Assembly (NCBI GenBank): GCA_021234155.1 | Contig: JAJEKV010000057.1 | Span: 2,637,821 to 2,701,820, forward strand | Source: Isoetes taiwanensis | Lineage: Eukaryota > Streptophyta > Lycopodiopsida > Isoetales > Isoetaceae | DNA length: 64,000 nt | Reading direction: 5' to 3' | Shown here: positions 41,992 to 54,339 of the stretch, in pieces | Numbering within the stretch: position 1 is the first letter of the stretch | Layout: every line of letters begins with the position of its first letter | Position numbers and translations under genes: made by a program | Notes under the pieces: generated by a model | Told to the model about the DNA's origin: nothing | What the model saw: only the letters and a program-made list of their open reading frames with translations | The model's database searches: none

Positions 41992-42388
41992 ATTATGCAG
42001 CGTGCTATGTTTAGGAATATTTGATTGTTGCGGCTCACTTTTTCTGTAGAAAGAGTTGTTTTAGAGGTTTATGATATGAAGACAATGTGTTTGATTGCAA
42101 ATTAAAAGGTTTTCAAAGATTGTTGCTGTGATGAAGAAGCTTTCAAAAGACCACCACAGATTTATTGTTGAAGTAACTGGCTGGGTAATATAAAGCACAA
42201 AAATATAGTTAGGCTGCAGAATCGATCAATATTTGGCTTGATAGCCACATGGAGGCTAGAGTTGTTGACTTTGGAGTCCCAAAGTTGTTGAAAGCAAACA
42301 ACTCCGTGTTTTTAATGTTTATAATTGCTGAAGTTGCAGCAATGAGAAGCCGGTTCTTTTTGTGCTTGAATTCCATGTATGCTAAAAT

Positions 42389-42493
42389 GGTATGCATAGT
42401 CAAACCTCACTAACTGTAGTATGGTGTTTGTAGTATGTGGATGGTATGCATAGTCAAACCTCACTGACTGTAGTAAGATGTTTGTAGTATGTG
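42389..42493. repeat. Two-copy tandem repeat, ~52 bp
   Basis: ATGGTATGCATAGTCAAACC, TCACT.ACTGTAGTA, TGTTTGTAGTATGTGG occurs twice in a row. Confidence 0.9.
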
Positions 42494-42788
42494 GATAATA
42501 CGAGGACTTGTGCGAACTTGAATGTAACTATTTTGAGGCGTGTAGATAGTCTATTAAGGTTTTGTGAAATAACGTGTAAACATTGTGAAAGGTTTTGGAC
42601 CCCTAATGTTGTTTCAATGCAATTTTGTGAAGAATCTTAGATTGTTGACATTCTGTCTAAATTTCCATTTGCATCCAATGAGATATTACATTTGCACCCC
42701 ACATATAATCTGTAAAGACAAAGAATATTGCCACATATGGAATTAGACCATTGTAAAGCGCAAGACCATTAGCAATAACTCCCATTGC

Positions 42789-42812
42789 AAAAAAAAAAAA
42801 AAAAAAAAAAAA
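42789..42812 (+). repeat. Poly(A) tract
   Basis: Twenty-four A. It could be a retroelement tail, but no body was recognised upstream. Confidence 0.8.
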
Positions 42813-42819
42813 TCCGTTC

Positions 42820-45800
42820 AACAGACTTTTACCTTCCATGGACTTTTGCAAAGACCACTTCTGGCCAATATGCAGCCTTAAGCCAAAACAGGTGTAAATT
42901 TTGACTTAAGCCTTAAAAATGGTTAAACATTTATCAAAAGAAATTACCAAATTCTCTTCAGAAATAATGATTTCCTCTTTGTCAATTCAATTAATGTTCT
43001 TGTTCAGTACATGATATTAACCCTTAAAAGAATTCAGCATTGACTAAAAAATGACGTAAGATTGAAAATGAAGTTTAAAATTTCCCTTGTCTTTCAAATC
43101 AACCCCATATAGCTCAACAGTCTTGTCCAAAATGTGACCTCAAAGTCATCATGTCATGTAGCTTCTCCAACTTGAATGAATGGGAAACATACACAGGAGC
43201 AAGAAATCCCGTTACCTGCAGTAAACCAGAGGACAATTAGCCTTAATCAGGGTAAAGCCCTAAGCACTAGCAGGTAAGCTACGGATTTCTTGGGTTTATC
43301 GCCCTTCACCTTGAATGTACCATAACCATAATAGATAGATGTGTTTTTGCAACAGAGAATAACCCAGGGTCTCTGCCCTAATTAATTAACCATCATGCAA
43401 GTTCAACTTTTAGCGTGCAGTCTACTATTAGGCCCCTTCAAACCCTCGCTCACTAAACTGAAATTCAGATTAGCTATCTAAGCTCAAAGCATACAGAGAT
43501 AAACAGGCTTTTACTCCCCAATATGCCAATGTAATCTTCTAGCATAGATTAATGCATCATATTCCATCTGTCAAGTATGAAAAAGAGAAGCAAGTCTACT
43601 TCATAAGCTTTGTGCCCACATGACTTATAGAAACGTCTAGGCCAGCAAACAAGTGATGGACTGTGCTACTTTCATGATGTATGCAGTAATAAATGAGCAT
43701 GAATTGCCCCCAACTGTAGATATGTAGATATGTCACTGTCTAAATCATTAAGCTAGCAGTATGTAGAAAAAATGCATAGTAACTAGCATAGCACTCAAAA
43801 GATAAGGTGCCCTTAATTTGTAGAGCATGCAGTCACCCTACCTATAGTTCAAATGAAGTTATGGCAATGTCATAACTATTTAAAAAAACACATGTTCTTG
43901 CCCAAGCTCCCCACAATTATGCTGCAAAACTCACATCTTATAATAATCTTATAATCTCAAGATTCTGTTCCCTGCATTAATAGCAAAGCAAGAATCTGCT
44001 CATAACCGAGCTGCGACATGCCATGATATTGCAGTTACAATTGCAAATCTCCTATGCTCAAAAGATTCATATATAATGTATCCATATGCACATAAATGCT
44101 TTATGACAGGCAACTCAAACAACGCAGTGATGCATGCAATATTGCAGCCATATGTCTAGATCTGGAGCTATTTCTTGCAACATGCCATATGCATTAAAGC
44201 CAATGCAACAGAATGATTATGACAAATGCCACCAACTAGGTTTATCACTAAATATAATGGACATCATTCTTTAGCTAACTGCAATGAGCACAGATTCTTG
44301 TGAAGTTTCAAAAAGGCAGAAACCATGTCTAGATACCTCATTATTCATTTATTTCTTGGAAAGCAGATCAACACACTCTATTATTTATATCTCATCATTC
44401 TAATTCAGCATTGTTACCCTATAATGGTCAGCAATAGGCACTTGATTTGTGCACCTCATATGTCTTTAAAAACAGTCTGATCGGAAGCACTAGATGCACA
44501 GCACTTCATTGGAGGACATATAACATTAAGATCATGTCAATAAGCAAATCTCAAATATTTAATCCAGATTCTACTTCTGTACAAGGTTATATCTCAAAAA
44601 CTTATGCCAGATTCTACTTCCATCTATACCTATTGCAGCCTAACCTGTGATATCCAGTTTTTATGCTATCCATAAAATAAAGAATTACCTGAATGGCTCG
44701 AATTTGTTATGCTCATAGCATCATCACGATTTGTACTTGGGAGCGGCAAGCATATTTGACACTCTTCTTTATCAATATGGACTTTCTGCAGATCTTGAGT
44801 TTCCTGCTACAATGTGCAATAATGTTTAGTAGGAGCTTGATCTACAAATTTTTTTCACCGATTTGGCTACTTATGTATTTTGCATAATCACTAGAGCAAG
44901 ATCAACTATCACCTCAGGAGATACCATATAGATTTATGAAATTGAACTGTATTCTTCTTCTCTGCAAATCTGGCGAATATTTGATGCCTTTTTTCCTTGG
45001 TTCTCCATAGATTTCGAATTTTCAACATCTCCTTATGCCTTCCTAGACGGCATGCATATGCTGGTTGCCACAGTTGGTTGCCACTTTCGGATCTCCTTTC
45101 TTTCATGTTATGCTAAAGCAACAAGCAAAAACACGACAAGAAATGAACTGGGCGGATTGAACCGGCTGCAAAAACGAAATGCCAGAGTTGTATCCGCATT
45201 TGCTTCAAGGGTACCACAGTTCTGCGAAATTGATCGTCATTGCACTTCTTAGCAGATACGGCTTTTTTTTTTCTTTTCCTTGTGAAACATGCTTAGATCT
45301 TTTCCACGGAGACAAAAAGACCTTAATAGAAGACAAATAAGCTGTAAATATGCGGTAGTCCATGGGCATCACAGTTCTTGCAAATTCAATAAAGGAACCC
45401 GGCCAAAGTTTAGGGTTAGAAACAGTATATAAGCATAGTATTTCAGGTTATTTTTCACCTTTGCAAGCCTTTAAATTCCATTAAATAAAAAATACCAACC
45501 ATACAACTATGTTTTTAGCCATACTCCATTCTATTACACAACATAAACATTTGCCACATGCCATAATAGATCGAGAAAGGTAATAAACATTTGCCACGGG
45601 CCACAAATAGTGGCAATATCAGGAAAGGTAATGGTTACCAGATATGCTTTTGCTTGCATTGAACTTTTTGAACTAACATCCCTTCAACAATTACTGATAC
45701 TGGAGGTGTAGAATGCTCAGTCTGGCCTAATAAAAAATGGTCAAAGGTGTAAGATTTTGCTATAGTACGGCTAAAGCCAGTCCGCATATTTGCCATTTTT

Positions 45801-46420
45801 TCATAACTGACACAAGTGTAACAAGTCAAATAAACTTCCGCAAGGTGGAAATTAGTAATACAATGGTTTTTTTTCCACATTGCATGCTGCCCTGTTGCAC
45901 TTGCTACTGGCTGTCAAATAACTTTATATCTTACCTAAGAGACAAGTTATGTCCATCGCAATGGGGAAGCATGCTCTAGTTTTGCACTAAATAAGTCATC
46001 TGTCATGCCATGTTGACTCCGTATTTTGCCATTATCCATTATCGTTTGATAATTTTTGGCTCATCCTTTATCCTTTATTTTCCACGTCTACCCTATGTTA
46101 ATCAAGTGCCACGTCAACACACATTTGAGACCTCCCATGAAATTCTGGAAAATCCCCTTTGCATCACTTTGCAACCAGTGCATATATTTTGCCATGTATA
46201 TCTGCCTCATAATATTCTGCTAACTTTGCTCATATGGTCAGTGCTGTAAGAAATTCTTATTGCCATTCCTGCAAGCACTCCAACTATAACCTTATGTCCA
46301 ACCATTGTAACTATTATGCCTCGAGTTATCCTTTTCCTAGTATGCCAACCTTTTGGCACCTTTGTGCTTGCAGTCAAATTCCAATTTCTGCAATCTCTCA
46401 TCATCATTTCTGTTTGTCTA
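42820..46420. other. No confident gene; weak minus-strand exon candidates
   Basis: AT-rich. On minus, 45106-44909 (64 codons) and 44810-44693 (open between TGTAGCAG and GTAATT) have exon-like boundaries but no recognised domain, and their phases do not agree clearly. They may belong to an unrecognised gene. Confidence 0.25.
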
Positions 46421-46424
46421 GTAT

Positions 46425-46575
46425 CATCATTACTGCAAAGGTTTTTCCCTTGAAAACCTTTCGAGGCAGGGGTTTTTTAATCCTAGTAGTAATGATTGTA
46501 CTAGCCTACTGTATGGGTCCCATGACCTATTGGTCTCCGTGGACGTTAAAAAAACTATTCTATTCTATTCTATTC
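46425..46575 (+). mobile_element. LINE 3'-end fragment
   Basis: Contains GGTTTTTCCC, GAAAACC...GGGGTTTTTTAATCC, then the terminal hairpin (GTCC 46517-46520 with GGAC 46541-46544; GACC 46524-46527 with GGTC 46532-46535), GTTAAAAAAA and a CTATT tail to 46575. Confidence 0.85.
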
Positions 46576-46849
46576 ATGGCCTGTAGGCCATCATATTTTT
46601 ACATGAAATATAACCCTGTTTCATGCATATACATTTTGCTCAGCCATTGCAATCAAGTTTAAATTTCTGCAATCACCATCATGGCTTATGGCTACATGTC
46701 ATTGTCTATAGACAATCATACTTTTGCCTCATTTGTCTTTGCACCACATCATTTGCATTCCACATTATTCCCAATAATAATAAATAAAAAAAAAAAACAA
46801 ACAAACGCAACCGCCCAGACTAAAAAAGGTTGGACACACAACGAGAAAC

Positions 46850-46905
46850 AAGAAAATACACTCTGCCGGAGGGCAACCCGTCGTGCGCAACACCTTGTTT
46901 AAATT
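46850..46905. repeat. Dispersed repeat end
   Basis: ACACTCT, GAGGGCAACC, TCGTG.GCAA.ACCTTGTTT matches 58858-58909 in the same orientation. Confidence 0.55.
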
Positions 46906-47079
46906 GAACTAGTCGGGGAAATGGTTTCCATTCAGAGTAAGTACTTGGATGATCAATTTTAAAAACAAATGCTACCAGAAATGGAAGGGAGAGGATTAGC
47001 TTCCCAAAAACCATGAAAAAGCGAAACAAACCCTTTTTTTTTTAAGTTTCCCAAAAGTGGAGAAAAAAATCTGGAGGCA

Positions 47080-47148
47080 GGTCTTTCTTTTCCTTTCCTT
47101 TCCTTTCCTTTCCTTCCCTTTCCTTTCCTTTCCTTTCCTTTCTTTTCT
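47080..47148. repeat. Pentanucleotide microsatellite (CCTTT)n
   Basis: About thirteen units with two interruptions. Confidence 0.95.
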
Positions 47149-47551
47149 TGTTTTTCAGTTTTCCAACTTTCTTCTTATAGTTCAGTCTGAGATGGATGTT
47201 AGAACCCCTTCAGGACTAAGACGACATGTATAGACATTAACACATATGCCATGTCACGTTATTTTCTCATATTCACTTGTAATTTTCTGCAAATTCCATT
47301 ACTGAGATCCATCCTCTGCATATTGCTCATTTGTTTCAACTCTCAAATGTGAAGAATTCCTTCAACATGTATTCCTGATTAAAAAACCTAGATATCCAAG
47401 AAGACATTCAACGTTGGACTTGAATGTGTCCATTTATTTTGCAGATTATTCATTAATACAATAAGAGAACGTTGCTATATAACCCCAGTAGGGGAAAGAT
47501 TGAACTTAAAGAGAATAAATGGTCGTATATGAGGGCCCTATCTACGTATAA

Positions 47552-48369
47552 AACTTTCACCAGTGTACTATAACACCCAATTACTGGTGGGCATCAAAGC
47601 ATTGAAGACAACTTCGAGAGTCGCTTGACCAACACTATATTCTGCAATGCCCACCTCCAGCTTGCGACATAATCCAAAACATTCCTTTGTTTAGAAAAAT
47701 GTAGGAAAGGGTAAAGAAGGGCTAAACATGAGACCTGTGCTGCTCTATTTGACCAAACACTTCAGCTAGGAGTGCGCTTATCATATGGCAGCTGAAGTTT
47801 ACAAAAGATAATCAATATCTGTTGGCATTACTAAAGATCAAACAAAAACCCAAATCTAAGTGAAACGAAGTAGTGTCTTGCGATCAAAGTCATAGGATAG
47901 CCAATTTGGCTAAGATGGCGACATTATTCACCTTGTATCTTAGACTATTTCTATTCCTTTCAAGCAATGAACCTCTGGAAATGACAATCGAATAAATGAG
48001 TCAACTCGCTTGGCACATTCCTTAGCCAAGCACCATTCACAAAATATTTTGATATATACTTTGATATGTATGGAGGAAACGAATAAATCACAATTTTTAT
48101 TAATAGTAATATAAGGCGAAAGCAATGCACCATCACGTATTAGCTCTCCACAAAGTCATAAAAGGGTGGGCCTCCACTAAAAGAATGGGATGTAGCATTT
48201 CGTACTTCTCTTTAACAAGAAAAGCAGCAGCAGCTTCAATCTCATTCTGCTGCAGGATCTTGTCTAGGTTTCTCCTTTCACCTCCCCATTCTCCAAATTT
48301 TGCAAAATAAGAAAGCAAACAGATGCAAAGTTGCTCCACTTCTGCTGGACTAATTGCAACTGCTTTAAC
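47552..48369 (-). pseudogene. ABCA1: ABCA1/AOH1-like full-size ABC transporter, 3' exons
   Basis: Four minus-strand blocks correspond in order to the C-terminus of plant ABCA1 (AOH1), an A-family ATP-driven membrane transporter. They are 48369 to about 48180 (VKAVAISPAEVEQLCICLLS, after a TTTATAG acceptor), about 48080-47975 (IFCEWCLAKECAKRVDSFIR, LSFPE), about 47810-47750 (SALLAEVFGQIEQHR, after ACTTCAG) and about 47665-47552 (VGIAEYSVGQATLEVVFNAL, stop at 47552). The last block is the diagnostic C-terminal motif after the second nucleotide-binding domain. Within the second and third blocks the matching frame changes, so at least two small frameshifts seem present. The catalytic domains are not in the window. 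Assignment comes from remembered family sequence, not a search. Confidence 0.6.
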
Positions 48370-48379
48370 CTATAAAGAT

Positions 48380-50100
48380 ACCAAAAGGGAAGCATGGGCC
48401 TTAAACATTAGAGCTTAACAATTAAGACTATACACACAAAAATATTAAATTCAATATAGTTAGATCCAAATGATTCAACTACACACAGGTAAGTATCAGG
48501 TAAGCAGGTAAGCTAGTCATATTCAAAAGGCCCGATAAAATATTCATAAAGCATAATTTATTAACCTAATTAAGAGGTTATTTCAGACTCTCTTTTGGCT
48601 CTCCATGGCTTTCTATGGCTCATCATACTGCAGTAACAATGGCGCTTTTGTAAGCTCCTAACATAAGCTACAAACTTGAGCGTTAGTGTAGATGGATATG
48701 TTAATAAGCTTTTCCTTTCTTTTAAAGAAAATAGAACTTGATATGTCATTGGCTAAAAGACAATTGTGGATGAGTAGTTATTATAAAAAATTCAATATAA
48801 AGTGTAAATAACTCTTTCCACGATTTAAATTTCTAGCTTCAGTGGTTCCCCATAATACGGTCATCTTTATGTTGAACGTGATAATGTAAGATACGGTAGC
48901 TCACTTGGATTTCCAGCAAGAGATCCTAAATTCAATATCCAGTTGGCTATCCTCAATTTGTTGACAGTAATCAAAGGTTGGCTGGTCCATGGACTCAATA
49001 ATACTGAACGGGAGAGGATAGAAAGGCCTTGCATGGTGGGCCTTTAAGGATGTTGAATAGATACTTGACCCACAATGGTAGAGTAGTTGGCTTGCAAGCA
49101 GGAGGAACTGTAAAGGGCTTAGATAGTGTGGCTTTTAAGGTGAAATGTTGATTATGATTGGCAATCAACAAGTGCCAATAGCTTAGTGTTAATATAGTGC
49201 AGCTGGCTCCCAAGCAAGGGCTTCTGGTTTAAATATCCAACCAGTCCATTCACAGGTTTCTAATGCTTACAAAGAGCAGAAACATAAAAACTACAATAAG
49301 AAAAACCATTCACCATTTTTCACTACCCCCAATTCCTTTGGAAAGGGCTTTTTGGAGACGTAAAGGATTTGAATAGGTCAGGGATGGAGGATTGCACTGG
49401 AGCTTGTTGGATTCTGCGCCACTTCTTCTATCAGGTGGGGCTTTGAATTCTATGGATTCAATTAAGTTTTGCGTAGGATGCCAGGAATTGATTTGTGCAT
49501 GCTTTTGTTAAGAGTTTGTGATTGAGATTCCTTTTATCTTAAACAAGCAGAAGATTTATTGACAAGGTAAAATCTGATTGGTAAGGTGAGCTTTGGAAGG
49601 ATCATTATGAAGAAGGATTGAAATTGTTTTGAGGATGTGAATTAGATCCAAAAATCCAAGATGAGATTAATCAGGGAGTAAAAGGCTGAGCACATAAGTC
49701 TTATAGCCTGGATTGGGCATGATTAGAACATGCCGAAACCACTTAGAAGAAGGTTGAAATTGAGTTTAAAGGGTTGTTTTGAAGGAATCAAGGGTTCGCA
49801 TGGCCATTTGGTATTTAAAGGGGTCCTCAAGCGACTCAACTACCAAAAACAGACTCAAAATCATCTGAATCAGGTCAATTTGGGCATGATGCAGGCTGAT
49901 TTGACTGTGGCACACTTGTATATGGAAGATCGATGCAGGAATAAGAGGTCAAGGCTGTCCGAAATTAGTCCACATTTGCCTCCTTTTGTCTGATTCTTTT
50001 GCTTTTTGTTGCTTTTATTTGTTGTTTCATTGTTTTTTTCATAATTTTATTGCTAAACTAATGAAATACATGGAATGAACCATTGAGATCCCCGAGGATG
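48380..50100. other. No recognisable feature
   Basis: AT-rich. An 87-codon plus frame at 49730-49993 has no recognised motif. The preceding ABCA1 exon expected on minus was not found here. Confidence 0.4.
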
Positions 50101-50103
50101 CAC

Positions 50104-50690
50104 TTATAATAAGGAAGGAAGGAAGGAAGGTATTTTTATCGTCCACGAAGACCAATCGGTCTATGGGACCCAATACAAAAGCGCAGCAAGCGGATTACTA
50201 CCCAGATTAAAAAACCCCCGCCCCGAAGGGTTTTCGAGGGAAAAACCGTGGCAGCAATCAGCCTGCTGACAAACTGTTCTAATATACAAAATGTAAGAAC
50301 ATACAAATATATACACTCTTGCACCGCACCCGTAGTGCCTGATCAGCGGGCAGCCATGCGGGGGCAAAGGTGAGCTCGCAGATCTAGTACCTCCTGAATG
50401 TACAGCCCCAGAGCACGTACTGACGGTGTGTTCATCAGCAAATGTAGGGGCAAGTCCGGCCGTACTAAGGGAGCGTATCTGGCCCGGATCTGACTGAATG
50501 CTGGGCAACTCTGGAAAGTGTGAGACTCATCCTCAATAGCACCCGTTTGACAGCACTGACAGAGCCTGTTCTGGCGGGGCTCCCCAATCCACCTGCCCGT
50601 CTCGATGCGAAGATGGTGTAAGGAGGTATGGACATCTGTGTTCGTAGGGTGGCCAAAAACATCCCGAGTATACTGATCTTTCAAAGCTAA
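50104..50690 (-). mobile_element. LINE 3' portion, 5'-truncated
   Basis: On minus it starts near 50690 in the ORF2 C-terminus (50684-50343), which holds the zinc cluster LCQCCQTGAIEDESHTFQSC. The 3' UTR has GGTTTTTCCC, GAAAACCC...GGGGGTTTTTT and the terminal hairpin (GTCC/GGAC arms at 50166-50169 and 50141-50144 with GACC/GGTC inside). The tail is TTCC repeats at 50104-50131. The clean 5' truncation fits target-primed reverse transcription. Confidence 0.85.
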
Positions 50691-50699
50691 TTTAACTCC

Positions 50700-51540
50700 T
50701 AAAGTATATATTTTGCCCTATATTTTAGTGAAAAAACCCCCTAATGGTGAGCATACAAATATGAAATGGTAAAAAAAAACACTTCTTTATTACATGCACA
50801 TGTCCCATACTGCAAACAATATTGAATCCCCAGGATTGAGATAGGGTTCAGTTGCTTCGTATCAGTTCACTTGAAGCGGATAATTTTGATTCATAGGCTG
50901 TTGTAACTATGGACAGAGAGACACAAACCAATATAAATCAACTCTAAAGGATGGACATTGTGTAAATCAAATGTTAATGAAGAGTACATGGATATGCATA
51001 GAATATGAGTTAGTGAAGTAGTCGGATCTAGAGATAGAGACTGGATCAAGGATCGGCTTGGCATGAATGGGAATCATAAAGCTGGAAGATGTGAATTCGA
51101 TGAGGCAACATTAGTTGTGTCATTTAAATTGCTAACTAAGTAAAGTGGGCTTTTAAATTGAAATCTAAAAACCTTAGCTAAAAATTGTTAAAGATAAATT
51201 AGATGGTGGAACCTGGGTTGAGATAGCTATATGGGCATATGTGGGCTTCTAAATGTGGCTATGGCATGGAGCATTGCTTGCTTAAGTGTATTGTAAGTTT
51301 CTAAGCTGTTGCATTTTATTTTATCAAGAACATCATAGCTAATGGATTAAAAGTATGAATGGTATAGGACGTTTTATTCCTTATGGGGGAAAATGGATAA
51401 CCTCAGATGCTTCATATTTACTATGGAAGATTGATTAGTAACAAGCTATGTCAACATGGATTTGTTGTATGGCCAACATCGGTAATAGTATGATCTCGGC
51501 ACATGTATAGTAAATCTGTAACGAACATCACAGTTATGGT
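50700..51540. other. No gene; contains a dispersed repeat
   Basis: CTAAAGTATATA...AACCCCCTAATGGT at 50700-50745 recurs inverted near 25780-25820. Nothing else identified. Confidence 0.4.
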
Positions 51541-51550
51541 CTTTGCATTG

Positions 51551-52900
51551 TTTTTTTTTTTTTTTTTTTTTTTTTGAAGGACGACAATCTGTTATCAAGG
51601 AACATCAAGATACATACAAGGGATCTGTGACATGGGACTCAAAACCTAGAGGACGAGATAGTCCACTAAGAAAAACCACCCATACAAAGTATATAATCAT
51701 AATCCTTGTGCCACCTTGAGGCGTTTAATGGCCTCATCACAATCAACATGTTCTGCAACATCGAGATGATCATCAACAGATATCAAGTTATCATGCCACT
51801 GAATAGTACAAGGCAGGATAGCCTCGTGAGATGATATACCAGACTTCTTTGCTCGCTGCCTTCTTCCAATTGACATGTTGCCATGACTCTTTAGCGCACT
51901 GAAGATTAGGACCATCAGCCATAACAACCTCAGAAGCATGAGAAGCAGAAGCAACAACGGGGAGAGTGGTAGGAACTATAGTTGCAGCTAACGGTGCTAA
52001 GGACGACACCATTGGAACTGTATGTGGAGAATCTTCCATAGCTGAGGAATGCAAGGCAACTGGCAAAGGTTGATCATGATAGATGAAGAAATAACAACAG
52101 GAGCTTGAACCTGAGAAGAATATTGAACAGATGCCTGAGACGCACGAGTATCTCGATAAAAGCTAGCAAAAGCCTTCTTATCAGGAAATAAACGGGCTAA
52201 TTCTAAACCATTCAGAAGCTTAAGATCCAACTTCTTATACCAAGGCCCGCTCTTCACAACTATACAATCTGATAAAGGCATAGAAACACAAATCCTTGGA
52301 CCATTCATGATGGAGTGTGAGATATGAACCCCAAGTCCCGTTGCAATTGCAACTAGAAATTGATGAGCCATTAGATCAGGAGGAAGATTAGGTAACGAGA
52401 ACCAGAAAGGCATCTTTAATGCACGAACTGTATCTGGTGTAAAGCCATGAGAGTAATACTGGTACATTATATATTCCCCACCAAGTGGATCAATCCCTCT
52501 TGATACCAAAGAGTCCACTGCATCACTACTTTCAAACACAATGAGAACAAAGTTTTTTGCCAACAACTTGATGGACTAAAAAGAAAGAAGTTGAAGGCGT
52601 CTCAGAAGCCGAGATAACCAAACACGAAACCGTAAAAAATCTAAATAGCCATCAGTAAAATACCCAAGAACTGCATAGGAAGATAAGTTCTTAGCACACT
52701 TAATATGAGCTTGATGGTCCACCTCAACCACAGGAATACCAGAAGCTTGAACCACATTCTGACAGTCAGATTGTGGGGCATGGCATCCGAGGGAAGGGGA
52801 TGCATGTCAACACTTGTGGCTCCATGATAAGAGGTCCTCCAGTGCCAGATGTGGGCTAAGAAGGGTATGCGCATACGAGGTTTACCCCACCACTCTCGCT
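51551..52900 (-). pseudogene. DUF4283-like retroelement ORF with poly(A) tail
   Basis: The frame 52566-51997 has LAKNFVLIVFESSDAVDSLV, SRGIDPLGGEYIMYQYYSHG, FTPD, MPFWFSLPNLPPDLM and AIATGLGVHISHSI, the DUF4283-like domain of plant LINE ORF1. Upstream (52900-52640) VVEVDHQAHIKC and GYFTDGYLDF match the paralogue at 39690-40450. A frameshift near 52080 moves to the frame 52066-51791. On the minus strand the copy ends in 25 A (51551-51575), so it derives from a polyadenylated RNA, unlike the LINEs with TTCC or TTCTA tails. Confidence 0.65.
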
Positions 52901-52909
52901 ACAGGGCTC

Positions 52910-53856
52910 GGAATGTGAGTTGGCTGGGCATATGTTTCTGCTAACAGGGCCTGCATGTAGGCTGGCTGAGCTTCCCATTGTCCCGGAGCTGTTTTGTTAT
53001 CTTGGCTATGTTCTCTGCTTTTGTTGCTCAGAGTTTGGTATTTCCTTGGACCAAGTTGACATTGTCTAGCACTGAACTCACATAAAATCTTTTGTTTTCT
53101 TGTGCTTATATCTTTGTATCCAAGATTTCCAGAGTATTTTCATGCATGGCAATGGCAGCCATGGATCCCCACTTAGTCACGAGGACTAACCCCTTTAGTG
53201 CATGTGCAGTGAAAGAGGAAGGCGATGGCAGCAGTGTAGCTGGGGAGCACGACTGAGCTAGAAGATAATGGCTTGAGTTGCTACATTATACTGTACTTAT
53301 ATTGTGGATATTATAATTCCTCTGGATTTATGTTGAGTTCATAAGAATGGTTTATATTTCAACTACAAAGGAAGATTCAATTCTTCACCAATCTATTGTT
53401 TTTTATAAAGTTTATACCAACCTAGATCTAGCTAGTCTTTTTGCAAGTTTTGACAAGATCCCAGGTTGCCAGGAGGGTCAACTCGGCAGATTTGTCACAT
53501 GTTAACCAATGCTCACGCTCATTAGCGTCATGAATAATAACAGGCTTAGTAACAGACACAAAAGTATAATAGTCACACAGAGTAATCGGGGAACACCATC
53601 TAGTAATACGGGTAATCATGTCACGATTAATCATATTGCTCTAGAGTTTCAAGTCCATAGATTTTATTAATGTATTGATTGAAACAAGGTTTAATGGTCT
53701 TCTCTCCATGTGGATATTTGACTTTAGTTTTTCATTTATTGAACGTGTTAAATACTCAATATTTTAGACGAATATGCCATCATAGACAATTTGGCTTAGA
53801 ATGGACAGATATATGCCACCATAGATAATTTGTTTTAGAGTGGACAGATAATAGTA
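52910..53856. other. No recognisable feature
   Basis: AT-rich, no supported gene. The minus-strand frame at 53428-53634 lacks motifs. Confidence 0.4.
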
Positions 53857-53875
53857 CTATAGGGCATAGCTACCG

Positions 53876-53998
53876 GGAACCAAGTTCCGAACTTGGTTCC
53901 TTTCCCAACTCCGTTCCCGAGCGTCCCGAGTTCCGGGAACTCCTAGCCAAGTTCCCACTACATGTGCTACCGGGAACTTCGTTCCGGACGAAGTTCCC
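53876..53998. other. Two perfect 11-bp subterminal hairpins
   Basis: GGAACCAAGTT (53876-53886), loop CCG, AACTTGGTTCC (53890-53900). GGGAACTTCGT (53972-53982), loop TCCGG, ACGAAGTTCCC (53988-53998). Confidence 0.8.
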
Positions 53999-54230
53999 AT
54001 AAATGGGAACTTGAGTTTCTGGTAACAAATTTTTTGGGAACTAAATTTACAAAGGAATGGAAAAAAGAAAGTGTCGAATATGATTTAAAACAATGCTATT
54101 TTTTTCCTCCTATTTTTTTGGCCTTTGGCACTTTTCCGGGCTGTGTGCTAGGATTTCTGTGGCAATCGGTAGACACTTCGACGGACTGTATCTCTCACAT
54201 CCGGTATCAGGTTTTCATGTGCTTGGGCTT

Positions 54231-54261
54231 GTTGGAAAGCTGGTTCAGAGAGCTTTCCAAC
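54231..54261. other. Perfect 11-bp hairpin
   Basis: GTTGGAAAGCT (54231-54241), 9-base loop, AGCTTTCCAAC (54251-54261). A diverged relative (CGTTGGAAAGCTCTC, then GTGTATGATATGG) lies at 6820-6865. Confidence 0.75.
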
Positions 54262-54339
54262 GGTGTATGATACCTGCATGCTTGTCTTTGTTTCAGTGCT
54301 CAAATCTGCACTTTTCCGGGCTGTGTGCTAGGGTTTTGT

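Noticed and set aside
44693-45106. Two exon-like open segments on minus, with a possible third at 43215
   Set aside because: Boundaries look plausible, but phases do not join unambiguously and no domain is recognisable.
47080-47148. (CCTTT)n as another LINE tail
   Set aside because: No LINE 3' hairpin or GTTTTTCC block adjoins it on either strand, so it is listed as a microsatellite.
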